From positions 1,854 through 10,037 of the forward strand of contig JAKALX010000103.1 in the NCBI GenBank assembly GCA_021823905.1: a stretch of DNA of 8,184 nt. Direction: 5' to 3'. Below, in pieces: positions 1 through 7,857 of the stretch. Positions within the stretch are counted from its first letter, which is position 1, and each line of letters begins with the position of its first letter. The notes under the pieces are model-generated. The model was not told the DNA's origin. It was given only the letters and a program-made list of their open reading frames with translations, and did not search any database. The stretch is from Chloroflexota bacterium. GTDB lineage: Bacteria; Chloroflexota; Dehalococcoidia; Tepidiformales; Tepidiformaceae. Both the position numbers and the translations under genes were made by a program.

Positions 1-154
1 GTCAGGGCCCAATGCGCCGAATGCGCGCGCCAACGCCGCACGCCGAAATGGTGTACGTGCGGTTGGTGGCGAGTGCCGGCAGCTGTCCCCAAATCATCGT
101 GATCGAGAGACTACCCGCCCGTTTGCCAGCCTGGCAAGAGCTATCCGGCCACGC
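1..154. other. Left-edge stretch with no supported gene
   Basis: No gene can be supported here. The only small signal is an inverted repeat at 123-137 (TTGCCA, three-base loop, TGGCAA), 18 bases past the toxin stop codon. It could be a weak transcript end for the toxin-antitoxin operon, but it lacks a T-rich tail. Open frames exist on both strands but are short or shadow the toxin gene, as expected from high GC. Confidence 0.4.
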
Positions 155-586
155 TCAACCGTCAACCGCCACGATTCGGAAGCCTTCACGGCGCGCCGCA
201 TCGACGAGCCGCTCGTCGAGCGACAGGAACTCCAGCGTGGCTGGCCGGCCCTCCGCGGCAGCGAACGCCGCCGCAAGCTGGAGAGCGTCCGCCGCGCGCA
301 ACGGATGGACGCGAAGAAACCGGCTGGCGGAATCGCGAATCGCCTCGCTGGGCCGAATCTCGCGCCACCCACGAGCCAGGCTTGCGAGCACGGCATAGGC
401 GGCGTCCGACTCCGCGACTGTGACGCCGCCCTGGCGCCTCCCTCGTTCGATGGCCGAAGCGCACTCAACGGTCGCACCCCACCATACCCACATGTCTGCA
501 TCTTCCTGGAACTGAAGGCGGACCGGATCTGACAGCTTCTCCTCGATGAGGAGCGGCACGATCGCGGAGCTGTCCCAGAACTTCAT
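155..586 (-). CDS. vapC: VapC-type PIN-domain ribonuclease toxin
   Basis: This 143-residue protein has the length and layout of a VapC toxin, a Mg2+-dependent endoribonuclease that cleaves RNA (often tRNA or rRNA in studied members) when freed from its antitoxin. The PIN-domain acidic residues are all visible: Asp5 in the N-terminal WDSSAIVPLL strand, Glu41 in TVECASAIER, Asp100 in RAADALQLAAA and Asp124 in LSLDERLVDAA. The active site therefore looks intact. The ATG overlaps the TGA of the upstream antitoxin gene as ATGA, which points to translational coupling and fixes the start. Regulation is probably through the antitoxin binding its own promoter, as is usual for these modules. The RNA target cannot be told from the sequence. 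A housekeeping PIN protein is an alternative, but the paired antitoxin argues against it. Confidence 0.92.
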   Translation of the reverse strand: MKFWDSSAIVPLLIEEKLSDPVRLQFQEDADMWVWWGATVECASAIERGRRQGGVTVAESDAAYAVLASLARGWREIRPSEAIRDSASRFLRVHPLRAADALQLAAAFAAAEGRPATLEFLSLDERLVDAARREGFRIVAVDG

Positions 587-867
587 CGGCCCTCGCGACG
601 CTCCTCGATGAGCGCGTCGAGCACGCCGGAACTGCGGGCGGGCCGGTTGAGCAGGGGGATCGCTGGCATCCGGCCCGTTCCGCGCTTGATGACGCCGGCC
701 CGTACCAGGCGCTCCAGTCGCGCTTCGTCGTCATCCGTGCTTAAGGCGGGCACCAACTGGGCTACCGGCCGGCCCTCGTCGGTGATCACGACCGTCTCGC
801 CCTCGCGAACCAGCTCGATGAGGGCGCTCAACTCGTCCCGTGCCTCGGTAATCGTCGCAGTCTTCAC
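583..867 (-). CDS. Phd/YefM-type antitoxin of the VapC pair
   Basis: The product is 94 residues from a GTG start at 867. Residues 1-40 (KTATITEARDELSALIE, then GETVVITDEGRPVAQLVP) match the Phd/YefM fold, which dimerises and binds operator DNA. The charged C-terminal half (about 45-94, ending LIEERREGR) is the kind of tail that wraps the toxin and blocks its active site. It lies directly upstream of vapC and overlaps it by four bases, the standard antitoxin-first order. An in-frame ATG at 912 would add 15 residues (AGLSVAGGSGYSER) unlike anything in the family, so I prefer GTG at 867. No good Shine-Dalgarno sits at normal distance from this GTG, and a TATTCT box lies six bases before it, so translation may be leaderless. 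The fold assignment is firm; the exact start is less so. Confidence 0.86.
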   Translation of the reverse strand: MKTATITEARDELSALIELVREGETVVITDEGRPVAQLVPALSTDDDEARLERLVRAGVIKRGTGRMPAIPLLNRPARSSGVLDALIEERREGR

Positions 868-873
868 TCGCTC

Positions 874-879
874 AGAATA
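874..879 (-). promoter_or_regulatory. Candidate -10 box (TATTCT) for the antitoxin-toxin operon
   Basis: On the minus strand TATTCT ends six bases before the GTG at 867, the spacing expected if transcription starts at or next to the start codon. It matches the TANNNT pattern (four of six to TATAAT). No convincing -35 was found. This is a prediction only. Confidence 0.35.
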
Positions 880-931
880 CCCACTCCCACCGGCCACCGA
901 CAGCCCCGCCATCGGAGCATCAATCCAGTTG

Positions 932-961
932 AAAGGGGCTCTCCGGATGGAGAGCCCCTTT
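932..961 (-). terminator. Hairpin terminator after hppA
   Basis: A perfect 13-bp stem (AAAGGGGCTCTCC at 932-944 and its complement at 949-961) closes a GGAT tetraloop. It begins 26 bases beyond the hppA stop codon and lies before the antitoxin gene. Read on the minus strand the stem ends in TTT followed by CAACT, so the U tract is short. On the plus strand it is followed by one further T and then CCCC. It most likely ends hppA transcription. Confidence 0.75.
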
Positions 962-986
962 TCCCCTTGGTCCTCGGAGCTCGTGC

Positions 987-3407
<2,421 letters not shown>

Positions 3408-3411
3408 GGAA

Positions 3412-3424
3412 CTCTTCCCCCTCC
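3412..3424 (-). promoter_or_regulatory. Ribosome-binding purine tract of hppA
   Basis: On the minus strand GGAGGGGGAAGAG ends four bases before the ATG at 3407. The GGAGG core is 12 bases from the start, a little far, but the following G-rich part is at normal distance. It supports the internal ATG over the one at 3449. Confidence 0.6.
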
Positions 3425-3504
3425 GAATAGCTGTCGCGGCCCCGTGCATCGCTGAGACACACGAAGCCGCCGGCCGCCCTGACTGACGCGCCGAAAGCGA
3501 CCGG

Positions 3505-3513
3505 AGTCTATCA
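3505..3513 (-). promoter_or_regulatory. Candidate extended -10 promoter for hppA
   Basis: On the minus strand TGATAGACT fits the extended -10 form TGN-TANNNT. No recognisable -35 lies 16-19 bases upstream (the sequence there is TTTTCC-like). It would give a leader of about 90 bases before the ATG at 3407. This is a prediction from pattern only. Confidence 0.3.
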
Positions 3514-3556
3514 GTGCCTGCAACTACGGAAAAACGCGTTGACCTTCGAGGCTCCG

Positions 3557-3586
3557 CGAAGGCCCGGGATTGATCCCGGGCCTTCG
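3557..3586 (-). terminator. Strong hairpin after the alcohol dehydrogenase gene
   Basis: CGAAGGCCCGGGAT at 3557-3570 pairs perfectly with 3573-3586 across a two-base gap, giving about 13-14 bp of GC-rich stem beginning 22 bases beyond the dehydrogenase stop. Read on the minus strand the stem is followed by CGGAGC, without a U tract; TTTG follows it only on the plus strand. It is probably a transcript end or 3' stabilising hairpin. The arm CGAAGG (3557-3562) can also pair with CCTTCG at 3543-3548, so an alternative fold exists. Confidence 0.6.
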
Positions 3587-3608
3587 TTTGTCACGTCGTT
3601 CGTTGGTG

Positions 3609-4682
3609 TTACTCGAACGAAATCACCGAGCGATTGACTTCGCCGTTCTTGAGCGCGGCATACGCCTCGTTAATCTGGCCGAGCTTGTAGCGGCGACTGA
3701 TGAGCTCGTCGATCTTGAGCCGCTTCTGGCGGTAGAGCTCCATGAGCCAGGGCATGTCGAACGTCTGGCGGGTCGAGCCATAGAACGAGCCGATGATCCC
3801 CTTCTCGCCGAGGAACTGCGCCCCGGGAACGGACACCATGGCAGTCACCGGGATCATCCCAACCACCACGGCCCGGCCACCGCGCTTCGCCATCGCGAAG
3901 CACTGCTCGGCTGTCTTGGCCAGGCCGATCGCCTCGAAGGCGAAATCCACGCCGCCACCCGTGAGCGCCTGGACCTGTGCAACCGCGTCGCCCTTGGAGC
4001 CGTCGACGATGTCGGTCGCCCCGAATTCTCGGGCGGCGGCCAGCTTGTTCTCGAGCAGGTCGACGGCGATGATCTTCGACGCGCCGGCAAGCTTCGCTCC
4101 CTGGATGATGTTCAGGCCAACACCGCCGGCGCCGACGACCGCCACGGTTGAGCCCACCGGGATCCTGGCAGTGTTCGTCACGGCGCCGACGCCCGTCATC
4201 ACGGAGCAGCCGACAAGGCAGGCGGCCTCCATCGGCACACCGTCAGGCACCTTCACGCAGGCGTTCTCATGCACGAGCTGGTACTCGGCGAAGGCCGACA
4301 TGTTGGCGAACTGGAAGATCGGCTGACCCTTGAGCTTGATTCTGCCGACGCGGCCGAGCGACTGCTGGTTGTTGCAGAGGTAGGGCTTCCCGACCACACA
4401 GTTGTCGCACGCCCCGCAGGAGGTAACGAAGGCCACGACGACGCGGTCGCCCGGCTTCACCTTCGAAACCGCGCTGCCCACCTTCTCGACGACACCGGCC
4501 GATTCGTGACCAAGGACGCAGGGAACGGGATAGGGATATGAGCCCTCCATGAAGTGGAGGTCTGAGTGACACACGCCGCTCGCGCTCGTTTTCACCAGGA
4601 CTTCGTTGGCCTGGGGATCGTCGACGTCGATGTCTTCGATAACCAGGGGCTGGTTGACGCCGTACATCACGGCAGCTTTCAT
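3609..4682 (-). CDS. Zinc-dependent medium-chain alcohol dehydrogenase
   Basis: The 357-residue product is a full-length MDR-superfamily alcohol dehydrogenase that interconverts an alcohol and its aldehyde or ketone with a nicotinamide cofactor. Catalytic zinc ligands are visible as Cys38 (GVCHSDLH), His59-Glu60 (GHE) and Cys159 (VGCSVMTGVGAV). The structural zinc site has four cysteines at 89, 92, 95 and 103 (CGACDNCVVGKPYLC). The Rossmann motif GAGGVG is at 184-189, and Asp208 at the end of the second strand (IIAVDLLENK) favours NAD over NADP. The CSVMTGVGAVTNTA segment resembles the class III and mycobacterial AdhD-like branches, but the substrate cannot be named. The ATG at 4682 is chosen because AAGGAGG lies 11 bases upstream and the product begins as the family does; an in-frame ATG at 4859 would add 59 residues that do not look coding. 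It is transcribed divergently from the short-chain dehydrogenase. Confidence 0.94.
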   Translation of the reverse strand: MKAAVMYGVNQPLVIEDIDVDDPQANEVLVKTSASGVCHSDLHFMEGSYPYPVPCVLGHESAGVVEKVGSAVSKVKPGDRVVVAFVTSCGACDNCVVGKPYLCNNQQSLGRVGRIKLKGQPIFQFANMSAFAEYQLVHENACVKVPDGVPMEAACLVGCSVMTGVGAVTNTARIPVGSTVAVVGAGGVGLNIIQGAKLAGASKIIAVDLLENKLAAAREFGATDIVDGSKGDAVAQVQALTGGGVDFAFEAIGLAKTAEQCFAMAKRGGRAVVVGMIPVTAMVSVPGAQFLGEKGIIGSFYGSTRQTFDMPWLMELYRQKRLKIDELISRRYKLGQINEAYAALKNGEVNRSVISFE

Positions 4683-4693
4683 CGAGTGCTTCG

Positions 4694-4700
4694 CCTCCTT
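4694..4700 (-). promoter_or_regulatory. Shine-Dalgarno of the alcohol dehydrogenase gene
   Basis: AAGGAGG on the minus strand, 11 bases before the ATG at 4682, is a near-complete match to the 16S rRNA tail and decides the start over the upstream in-frame ATG at 4859. Confidence 0.75.
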
Positions 4701-4715
4701 CTGTTCAGGCGGGGA

Positions 4716-4745
4716 ATTGTTTTCCGCGCGGCAAGACCGTGTCAA
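4716..4745 (-). promoter_or_regulatory. Sigma70-type promoter for the alcohol dehydrogenase gene
   Basis: On the minus strand a perfect TTGACA (4745-4740) is followed after 18 bases by AACAAT (4721-4716, four of six to TATAAT). A transcript start near 4709 would leave a short leader containing the AAGGAGG site. This is the best promoter match in the window. Confidence 0.5.
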
Positions 4746-4766
4746 ACCGCGACGAATCGTTCCAGG

Positions 4767-4778
4767 AAGGTTGACCTT
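4767..4778. promoter_or_regulatory. Perfect palindrome AAGGTTGACCTT, possible operator
   Basis: Five-base arms AAGGT and ACCTT flank TG, 21 bases upstream of the -35 of the alcohol dehydrogenase promoter inside the divergent region. It could bind a dimeric regulator. It is short enough to be chance, and no regulator gene is adjacent. Confidence 0.25.
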
Positions 4779-4850
4779 ACGCGCCGCACACACTGCCGCT
4801 TTCCACTCGGCGGCCGGTGCGCAATGGGCGATTGTCAACGGCATCTCCAC

Positions 4851-4864
4851 AATCAGCAATCAGC
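4851..4864. repeat. Tandem heptamer AATCAGC x2
   Basis: Two perfect head-to-tail copies of AATCAGC lie 55 bases before the TTG start of the short-chain dehydrogenase, in an otherwise unremarkable promoter region. It may be a regulatory site or chance. Confidence 0.4.
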
Positions 4865-4888
4865 ATGGAACGGCGCCGGATGCCCCTG

Positions 4889-4894
4889 TAGACT
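4889..4894 (+). promoter_or_regulatory. Candidate -10 box (TAGACT) for the short-chain dehydrogenase operon
   Basis: TAGACT lies 13 bases before the GGAGG site, so a transcript starting near 4901 would have a leader of about 18 bases. The -35 candidate TGGAAC (4865-4870, 18-base spacer) is poor. The same hexamer occurs in the candidate hppA promoter. Confidence 0.25.
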
Positions 4895-4906
4895 CGCGCG
4901 GAAACT

Positions 4907-4911
4907 GGAGG
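4907..4911 (+). promoter_or_regulatory. Shine-Dalgarno GGAGG deciding a TTG start
   Basis: GGAGG ends seven bases before TTG at 4919, ideal spacing. No ATG or GTG in the same frame lies near it, so the rare TTG is the likely start. Confidence 0.75.
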
Positions 4912-4918
4912 TGCGCGC

Positions 4919-5704
4919 TTGGATATTCGCGGGGCAGTCACGATCGTCACCGGCTCGGCGACGGGGGTCGGAGCGGCGGCCGCGAAGCTGCTCGCCTCGA
5001 AGGGTTGCAACGTCGTCGTGAACTACACGAAGAGCGAAGCGGAAGCGAAGGAGACCGAGGCTGCGTGCCGGTCTCTTGGCGCGGAGACGCTCCTCTGCCA
5101 GGCCGACGTGGCAAAGGACGAAGACTGCCGGCGCATGGTTGCCGCCGCGATGGACCGCTGGGGCCGGGTCGACGGGCTGATCAACAACGCCGGCACCACG
5201 CAGTTCGTCAACCACGCCAACCTCGAGGGGCTCAGCGCCGACGACTTCCATCGCATCTACGCCGTCAACGTCATCGGCCCATTCCAGATGACGCGCGCCG
5301 TCGTTCCCCACATGAAGGCGGCCGGGCGGGGCGCGATCGTGAACGTCTCCTCGATCGCGGGCGTCATGGGCGTGGGCAGCTCCGTCGCCTATACGGCGTC
5401 GAAAGGGGCCCTGAACACGATGACGCTCTCCCTGGCCCGCGTGCTCGGTCCCGAGATCAGGGTCAATACCGTCTGCCCGGGCTTCATCCAGGGCCGCTGG
5501 CTGCGCGGCGGCATGGGCGACGAAGCGTACGAAGCGGCCGTCGCGATGCAGGAGCGCACGACACCACTGCACCGCGCTGGAACGCCCGAAGACATGGCCG
5601 AAGCCGCCGTCTGGTTCATCGAAGGAGCGACGAACGTCACGGGCGAGATCCTCATCGTCGACGCCGGAGCGCACCTCGCGGGTGCGCCGTTGATCGCGCG
5701 GTAG
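4919..5704 (+). CDS. Short-chain dehydrogenase/reductase (SDR, FabG-like)
   Basis: The 261-residue product is a classical SDR, a soluble NAD(P)-dependent oxidoreductase acting on a hydroxyl or carbonyl group. The cofactor motif TGSATGVG is at 11-18, NNAG at 89-92 and the structural Asn at 117 (AVNVIG). The catalytic set is Ser145, Tyr158 and Lys162 (YTASK), with correct Ser-Tyr spacing. PGFIQGRW near 187-194 and VTGEILIVDAG near 240-250 are typical of the C-terminal half. The end of the second strand is VVVNYTKS without an acidic residue, which leans towards NADP, but the usual Arg or Lys in the glycine motif is absent, so the cofactor is uncertain. The start is TTG with a strong GGAGG seven bases upstream. 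It is divergent from the alcohol dehydrogenase and is followed after 15 bases by the surface-protein gene. The substrate is unknown; many such genes are annotated as ketoacyl-ACP reductase without proof. Confidence 0.94.
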   Translation: MDIRGAVTIVTGSATGVGAAAAKLLASKGCNVVVNYTKSEAEAKETEAACRSLGAETLLCQADVAKDEDCRRMVAAAMDRWGRVDGLINNAGTTQFVNHANLEGLSADDFHRIYAVNVIGPFQMTRAVVPHMKAAGRGAIVNVSSIAGVMGVGSSVAYTASKGALNTMTLSLARVLGPEIRVNTVCPGFIQGRWLRGGMGDEAYEAAVAMQERTTPLHRAGTPEDMAEAAVWFIEGATNVTGEILIVDAGAHLAGAPLIAR

Positions 5705-5719
5705 CGCGCCCCTCCAGTC

Positions 5720-7852
5720 ATGAAGGGCGGGAGCGGAACTCGCCAGCGGAGCGCGCTGCCTATCGCCGCCACAGTGGCAGGCGGCGTCTTGCTGCTCGTG
5801 GCCGGTCTTCGCGCCGCGCCTGCGGCCGCGAGCCAGCTCCTGACCAACCCCGGGTTCGAAAGCGGCTCCAGCGGCTGGGTCGCTCATAATGCGACAGCGT
5901 CCGCGACAACGCACGCTGTCTCCGGCAGCGCGCTCCACCTCACGGGGAGTGGTTCGTTCTCGCTCGATCAAATGGTCAGTGCCGAGCCTGGCGCCACGTA
6001 CAACGCAAGCATCCAGGCGAGCGGCTCCGGCTCCGCGGCCATCCACCTCGTGTTCTATGACGACGGACTTGGCGCACCGAAGCCCTTCGAGCCACACGGC
6101 CCAACCTTGCTCGGACCCGTTTATACGGTCCTGAGCAACAGTGTCGTAGCCCCGTCGTGGGCTGCCTGGGTGACGTTTTCCGTAGTCTTCGTCGATTCCT
6201 CGGGCGCCGACGTAGACGAAGCCGCGCTCGTCGAAACGGCGGCTCCGCCGACACCGACCCCAACCACGGCGCCCACGGCGACCCCAACCGCAACCGTTAC
6301 GAAGTCGCCCGCGACACCGGGGGCGACAGCCACGCCTGTCGCGACCGACACCCCAGCGCCCGGCGCCACGCCGACGCGAACGCCTGCTTCTACTCGAACT
6401 CCGACGCCAACAAAGACTCCGGCGCCAACGCACACTCCCACGCCGCGGAAACAACCGACCGCCACCAGAACCCCCACGCCAGCGAAGGCGGCCGCCCGCA
6501 CCGCAACGCCGAAGCGGGAATCAACGCCGATGCCGACGCCCGCAGCCGGCTCATCGAGCAGTACGTTTGGGGGCCTTCTTCGAAACGGCGACTTCGAGGA
6601 CGAAGACAACGGCAAGCCCGCCGGCTGGAGCAAGTATGGCGGGACGATGAGCCTCACGAGCGAGGCCTACGGCGGCGCCTGGTCGGCCATGCTCGAATCG
6701 GACACCAGCTCCACGAAGTGGCTCTATCAGGCGGTAGGAGTCGATCCGGCCACCTGGTATGAAGCGAGCGCCATGGCCCGGGCCGAGGGCGGCGAGGTCT
6801 TCATCCGCGTGAGCTGGTACGCCTCCAACGACGGCAGCGGGACGATCCTGGATTCCGCCGACAGCAACATGAGCAGTTCCAATACGTGGACGCCGCTGTC
6901 GACCGGCGCGGTCCAGGCGCCCGCGCGCGCCAATTCGGCACGTGTGCGCCTCATGTTGCGACCGAGCGGAGGCGCAAGAGCCGTTTTCGACAACGCAGAG
7001 TTCGTCGAGATGATCGCTCCAGACTCCCCCAGCCCTTCGGCCGCTCCACCCGACCCGTCGCCGTCGGAGGACGAACCATCAGCAGCGGCGCACCCCCCGC
7101 GTGCGTTCCCCGCATCGCCGGCGCAACTCGACGCGTCCCTTTCCCCGAGTTCAACGCAGGCCGAGCCAGGGAGCCCGCTCACCTTCCGACTCTCCGAAGT
7201 CCTCAGCGATCCGGCGGCGCCCGGCCACGACACGGCATGGGAATGGGTCGAGCTCGTGAACATCGGCGACGGCCCGCTCGACACCGCCGGTTGGCGGATC
7301 GGCGACGGTGCACACTGGGACGTGCTCCCGTCGGTCGAAGTCCCGGCCGGCGGCTACGTCGTGGTCGCGGCGAAGTCCGCCGCCGTTTCGGCTGCGCTCG
7401 TGCTTCGCGTCGGCGACGGCGAAATCGCCGACGGGATTCGAAACGGTGGCGACTGCCTCCGCCTGCTCGCGCCGAACGGCGAGGAAGCCGACGCGGTCTC
7501 CTTCGGCGACGACACCTCGATTTTCGAGCCGGCGCCGCCCGCACCGCCCGCCGGGGCCTCGCTCGGAACGCGCGCTGCCCTCGCCGAGCCGGCAGCCGAG
7601 AACTGGGCCGTCACCGAGCGCCCGACGCCCGGCGAGCCGAACACGTTTCCGGATCCAAGCGGCCAAAGGACGGAGCGGCAACCGGTCGTTCCGGCCGGCC
7701 CAGGCTACGAGCCACCGACATCGACATCAGCGCGCGCCGGAAGCGGCTGGAGTACGCTCACATTGGGAGCCGCCGCGTCTGCCCTGCTGCTGGTCTCGGC
7801 GAGCTTCGCCTTCGCCATGCGCGAGTTGAGACGGAGGCGCTCCCGGGGGTAA
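5720..7852 (+). CDS. Secreted, membrane-anchored modular surface protein with lamin-tail domain
   Basis: This 710-residue protein looks like a cell-surface protein. Residues 1-38 form a signal peptide: basic start, hydrophobic core around 13-30, likely cleavage after AAAS. A first beta-sandwich-like module (about 39-172) opens with LLTNPGFESGSSGW, and a second (about 285-430) with LLRNGDFEDEDNGKPAGW and ends FDNAEFVE. Both resemble CBM4/9-type galactose-binding folds and may bind sugars. A Thr-Pro linker (175-276) joins them, and a Pro/Ser linker follows (about 433-486). Residues 487-640 look like a lamin-tail domain (RLSEVLSDPAAPG, EWVELVNIGDGPLDTAGWRIGDG, then PAGGYVVVA and PTPGEPN). A helix at about 678-700 followed by RELRRRRSRG anchors the C-terminus with the body outside. 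No enzymatic motif is seen. The ATG has no Shine-Dalgarno and follows the SDR stop by 15 bases; it may be coupled to SDR translation. The function is unknown. Confidence 0.87.
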   Translation: MKGGSGTRQRSALPIAATVAGGVLLLVAGLRAAPAAASQLLTNPGFESGSSGWVAHNATASATTHAVSGSALHLTGSGSFSLDQMVSAEPGATYNASIQASGSGSAAIHLVFYDDGLGAPKPFEPHGPTLLGPVYTVLSNSVVAPSWAAWVTFSVVFVDSSGADVDEAALVETAAPPTPTPTTAPTATPTATVTKSPATPGATATPVATDTPAPGATPTRTPASTRTPTPTKTPAPTHTPTPRKQPTATRTPTPAKAAARTATPKRESTPMPTPAAGSSSSTFGGLLRNGDFEDEDNGKPAGWSKYGGTMSLTSEAYGGAWSAMLESDTSSTKWLYQAVGVDPATWYEASAMARAEGGEVFIRVSWYASNDGSGTILDSADSNMSSSNTWTPLSTGAVQAPARANSARVRLMLRPSGGARAVFDNAEFVEMIAPDSPSPSAAPPDPSPSEDEPSAAAHPPRAFPASPAQLDASLSPSSTQAEPGSPLTFRLSEVLSDPAAPGHDTAWEWVELVNIGDGPLDTAGWRIGDGAHWDVLPSVEVPAGGYVVVAAKSAAVSAALVLRVGDGEIADGIRNGGDCLRLLAPNGEEADAVSFGDDTSIFEPAPPAPPAGASLGTRAALAEPAAENWAVTERPTPGEPNTFPDPSGQRTERQPVVPAGPGYEPPTSTSARAGSGWSTLTLGAAASALLLVSASFAFAMRELRRRRSRG
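6242..6547 (+). repeat. Thr-Pro-rich low-complexity linker coding repeat
   Basis: About 100 codons rich in Thr, Pro and Ala with irregular TPTPT, TPAPT and TRTPTP units, encoded by degenerate ACN-CCN tracts. It connects the two beta-sandwich modules of the surface protein and is probably extended, possibly glycosylated. Scattered Lys and Arg (RKQ, KAAAR, PKRE) give it positive charge. Such tracts tend to vary in length by slippage. Confidence 0.8.
7845..7849 (+). promoter_or_regulatory. Weak ribosome-binding site for the pseudouridine synthase gene
   Basis: GGGGG ends eight bases before the GTG at 7858 and lies inside the last codons of the upstream gene. The match is imperfect but well spaced. 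Confidence 0.4.
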
Positions 7853-7857
7853 TCAAC

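Noticed and set aside
1..102. Minus-strand 31-codon frame (ATG near 97) and a plus-strand Cys-containing frame ending at 102
   Set aside because: Both are short, lack a ribosome-binding site or recognisable motif, and cannot be told from chance at the window edge.
868..912. N-terminal extension of the antitoxin from ATG at 912
   Set aside because: The extra 15 residues do not resemble Phd/YefM starts, and the conserved fold begins right after the GTG at 867.
4683..4859. N-terminal extension of the alcohol dehydrogenase from ATG at 4859
   Set aside because: It would run through the TTGACA promoter and the AAGGAGG site and adds 59 residues without family similarity.
4606..5889. 427-codon plus-strand open frame covering the promoter region and the SDR
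   Set aside because: It overlaps the SDR in another frame, and its product is an Arg-rich shadow with no motif.
4853..6454. 533-codon open frame on the minus strand opposite the SDR and surface-protein genes
   Set aside because: Arg- and Gly-rich composition without domains; it crosses two confidently identified plus-strand genes and their junction.
6242..6547. Possible CRISPR-like or tandem-repeat array
   Set aside because: The repetition is short-period codon bias of a Thr-Pro linker, in frame, with no fixed repeat and spacer lengths.
6121..6657. Minus-strand frame encoding repeated Gly-Val units
   Set aside because: It is the antisense reading of the Thr-Pro linker; the Gly-Val pattern follows from the ACN-CCN codons.
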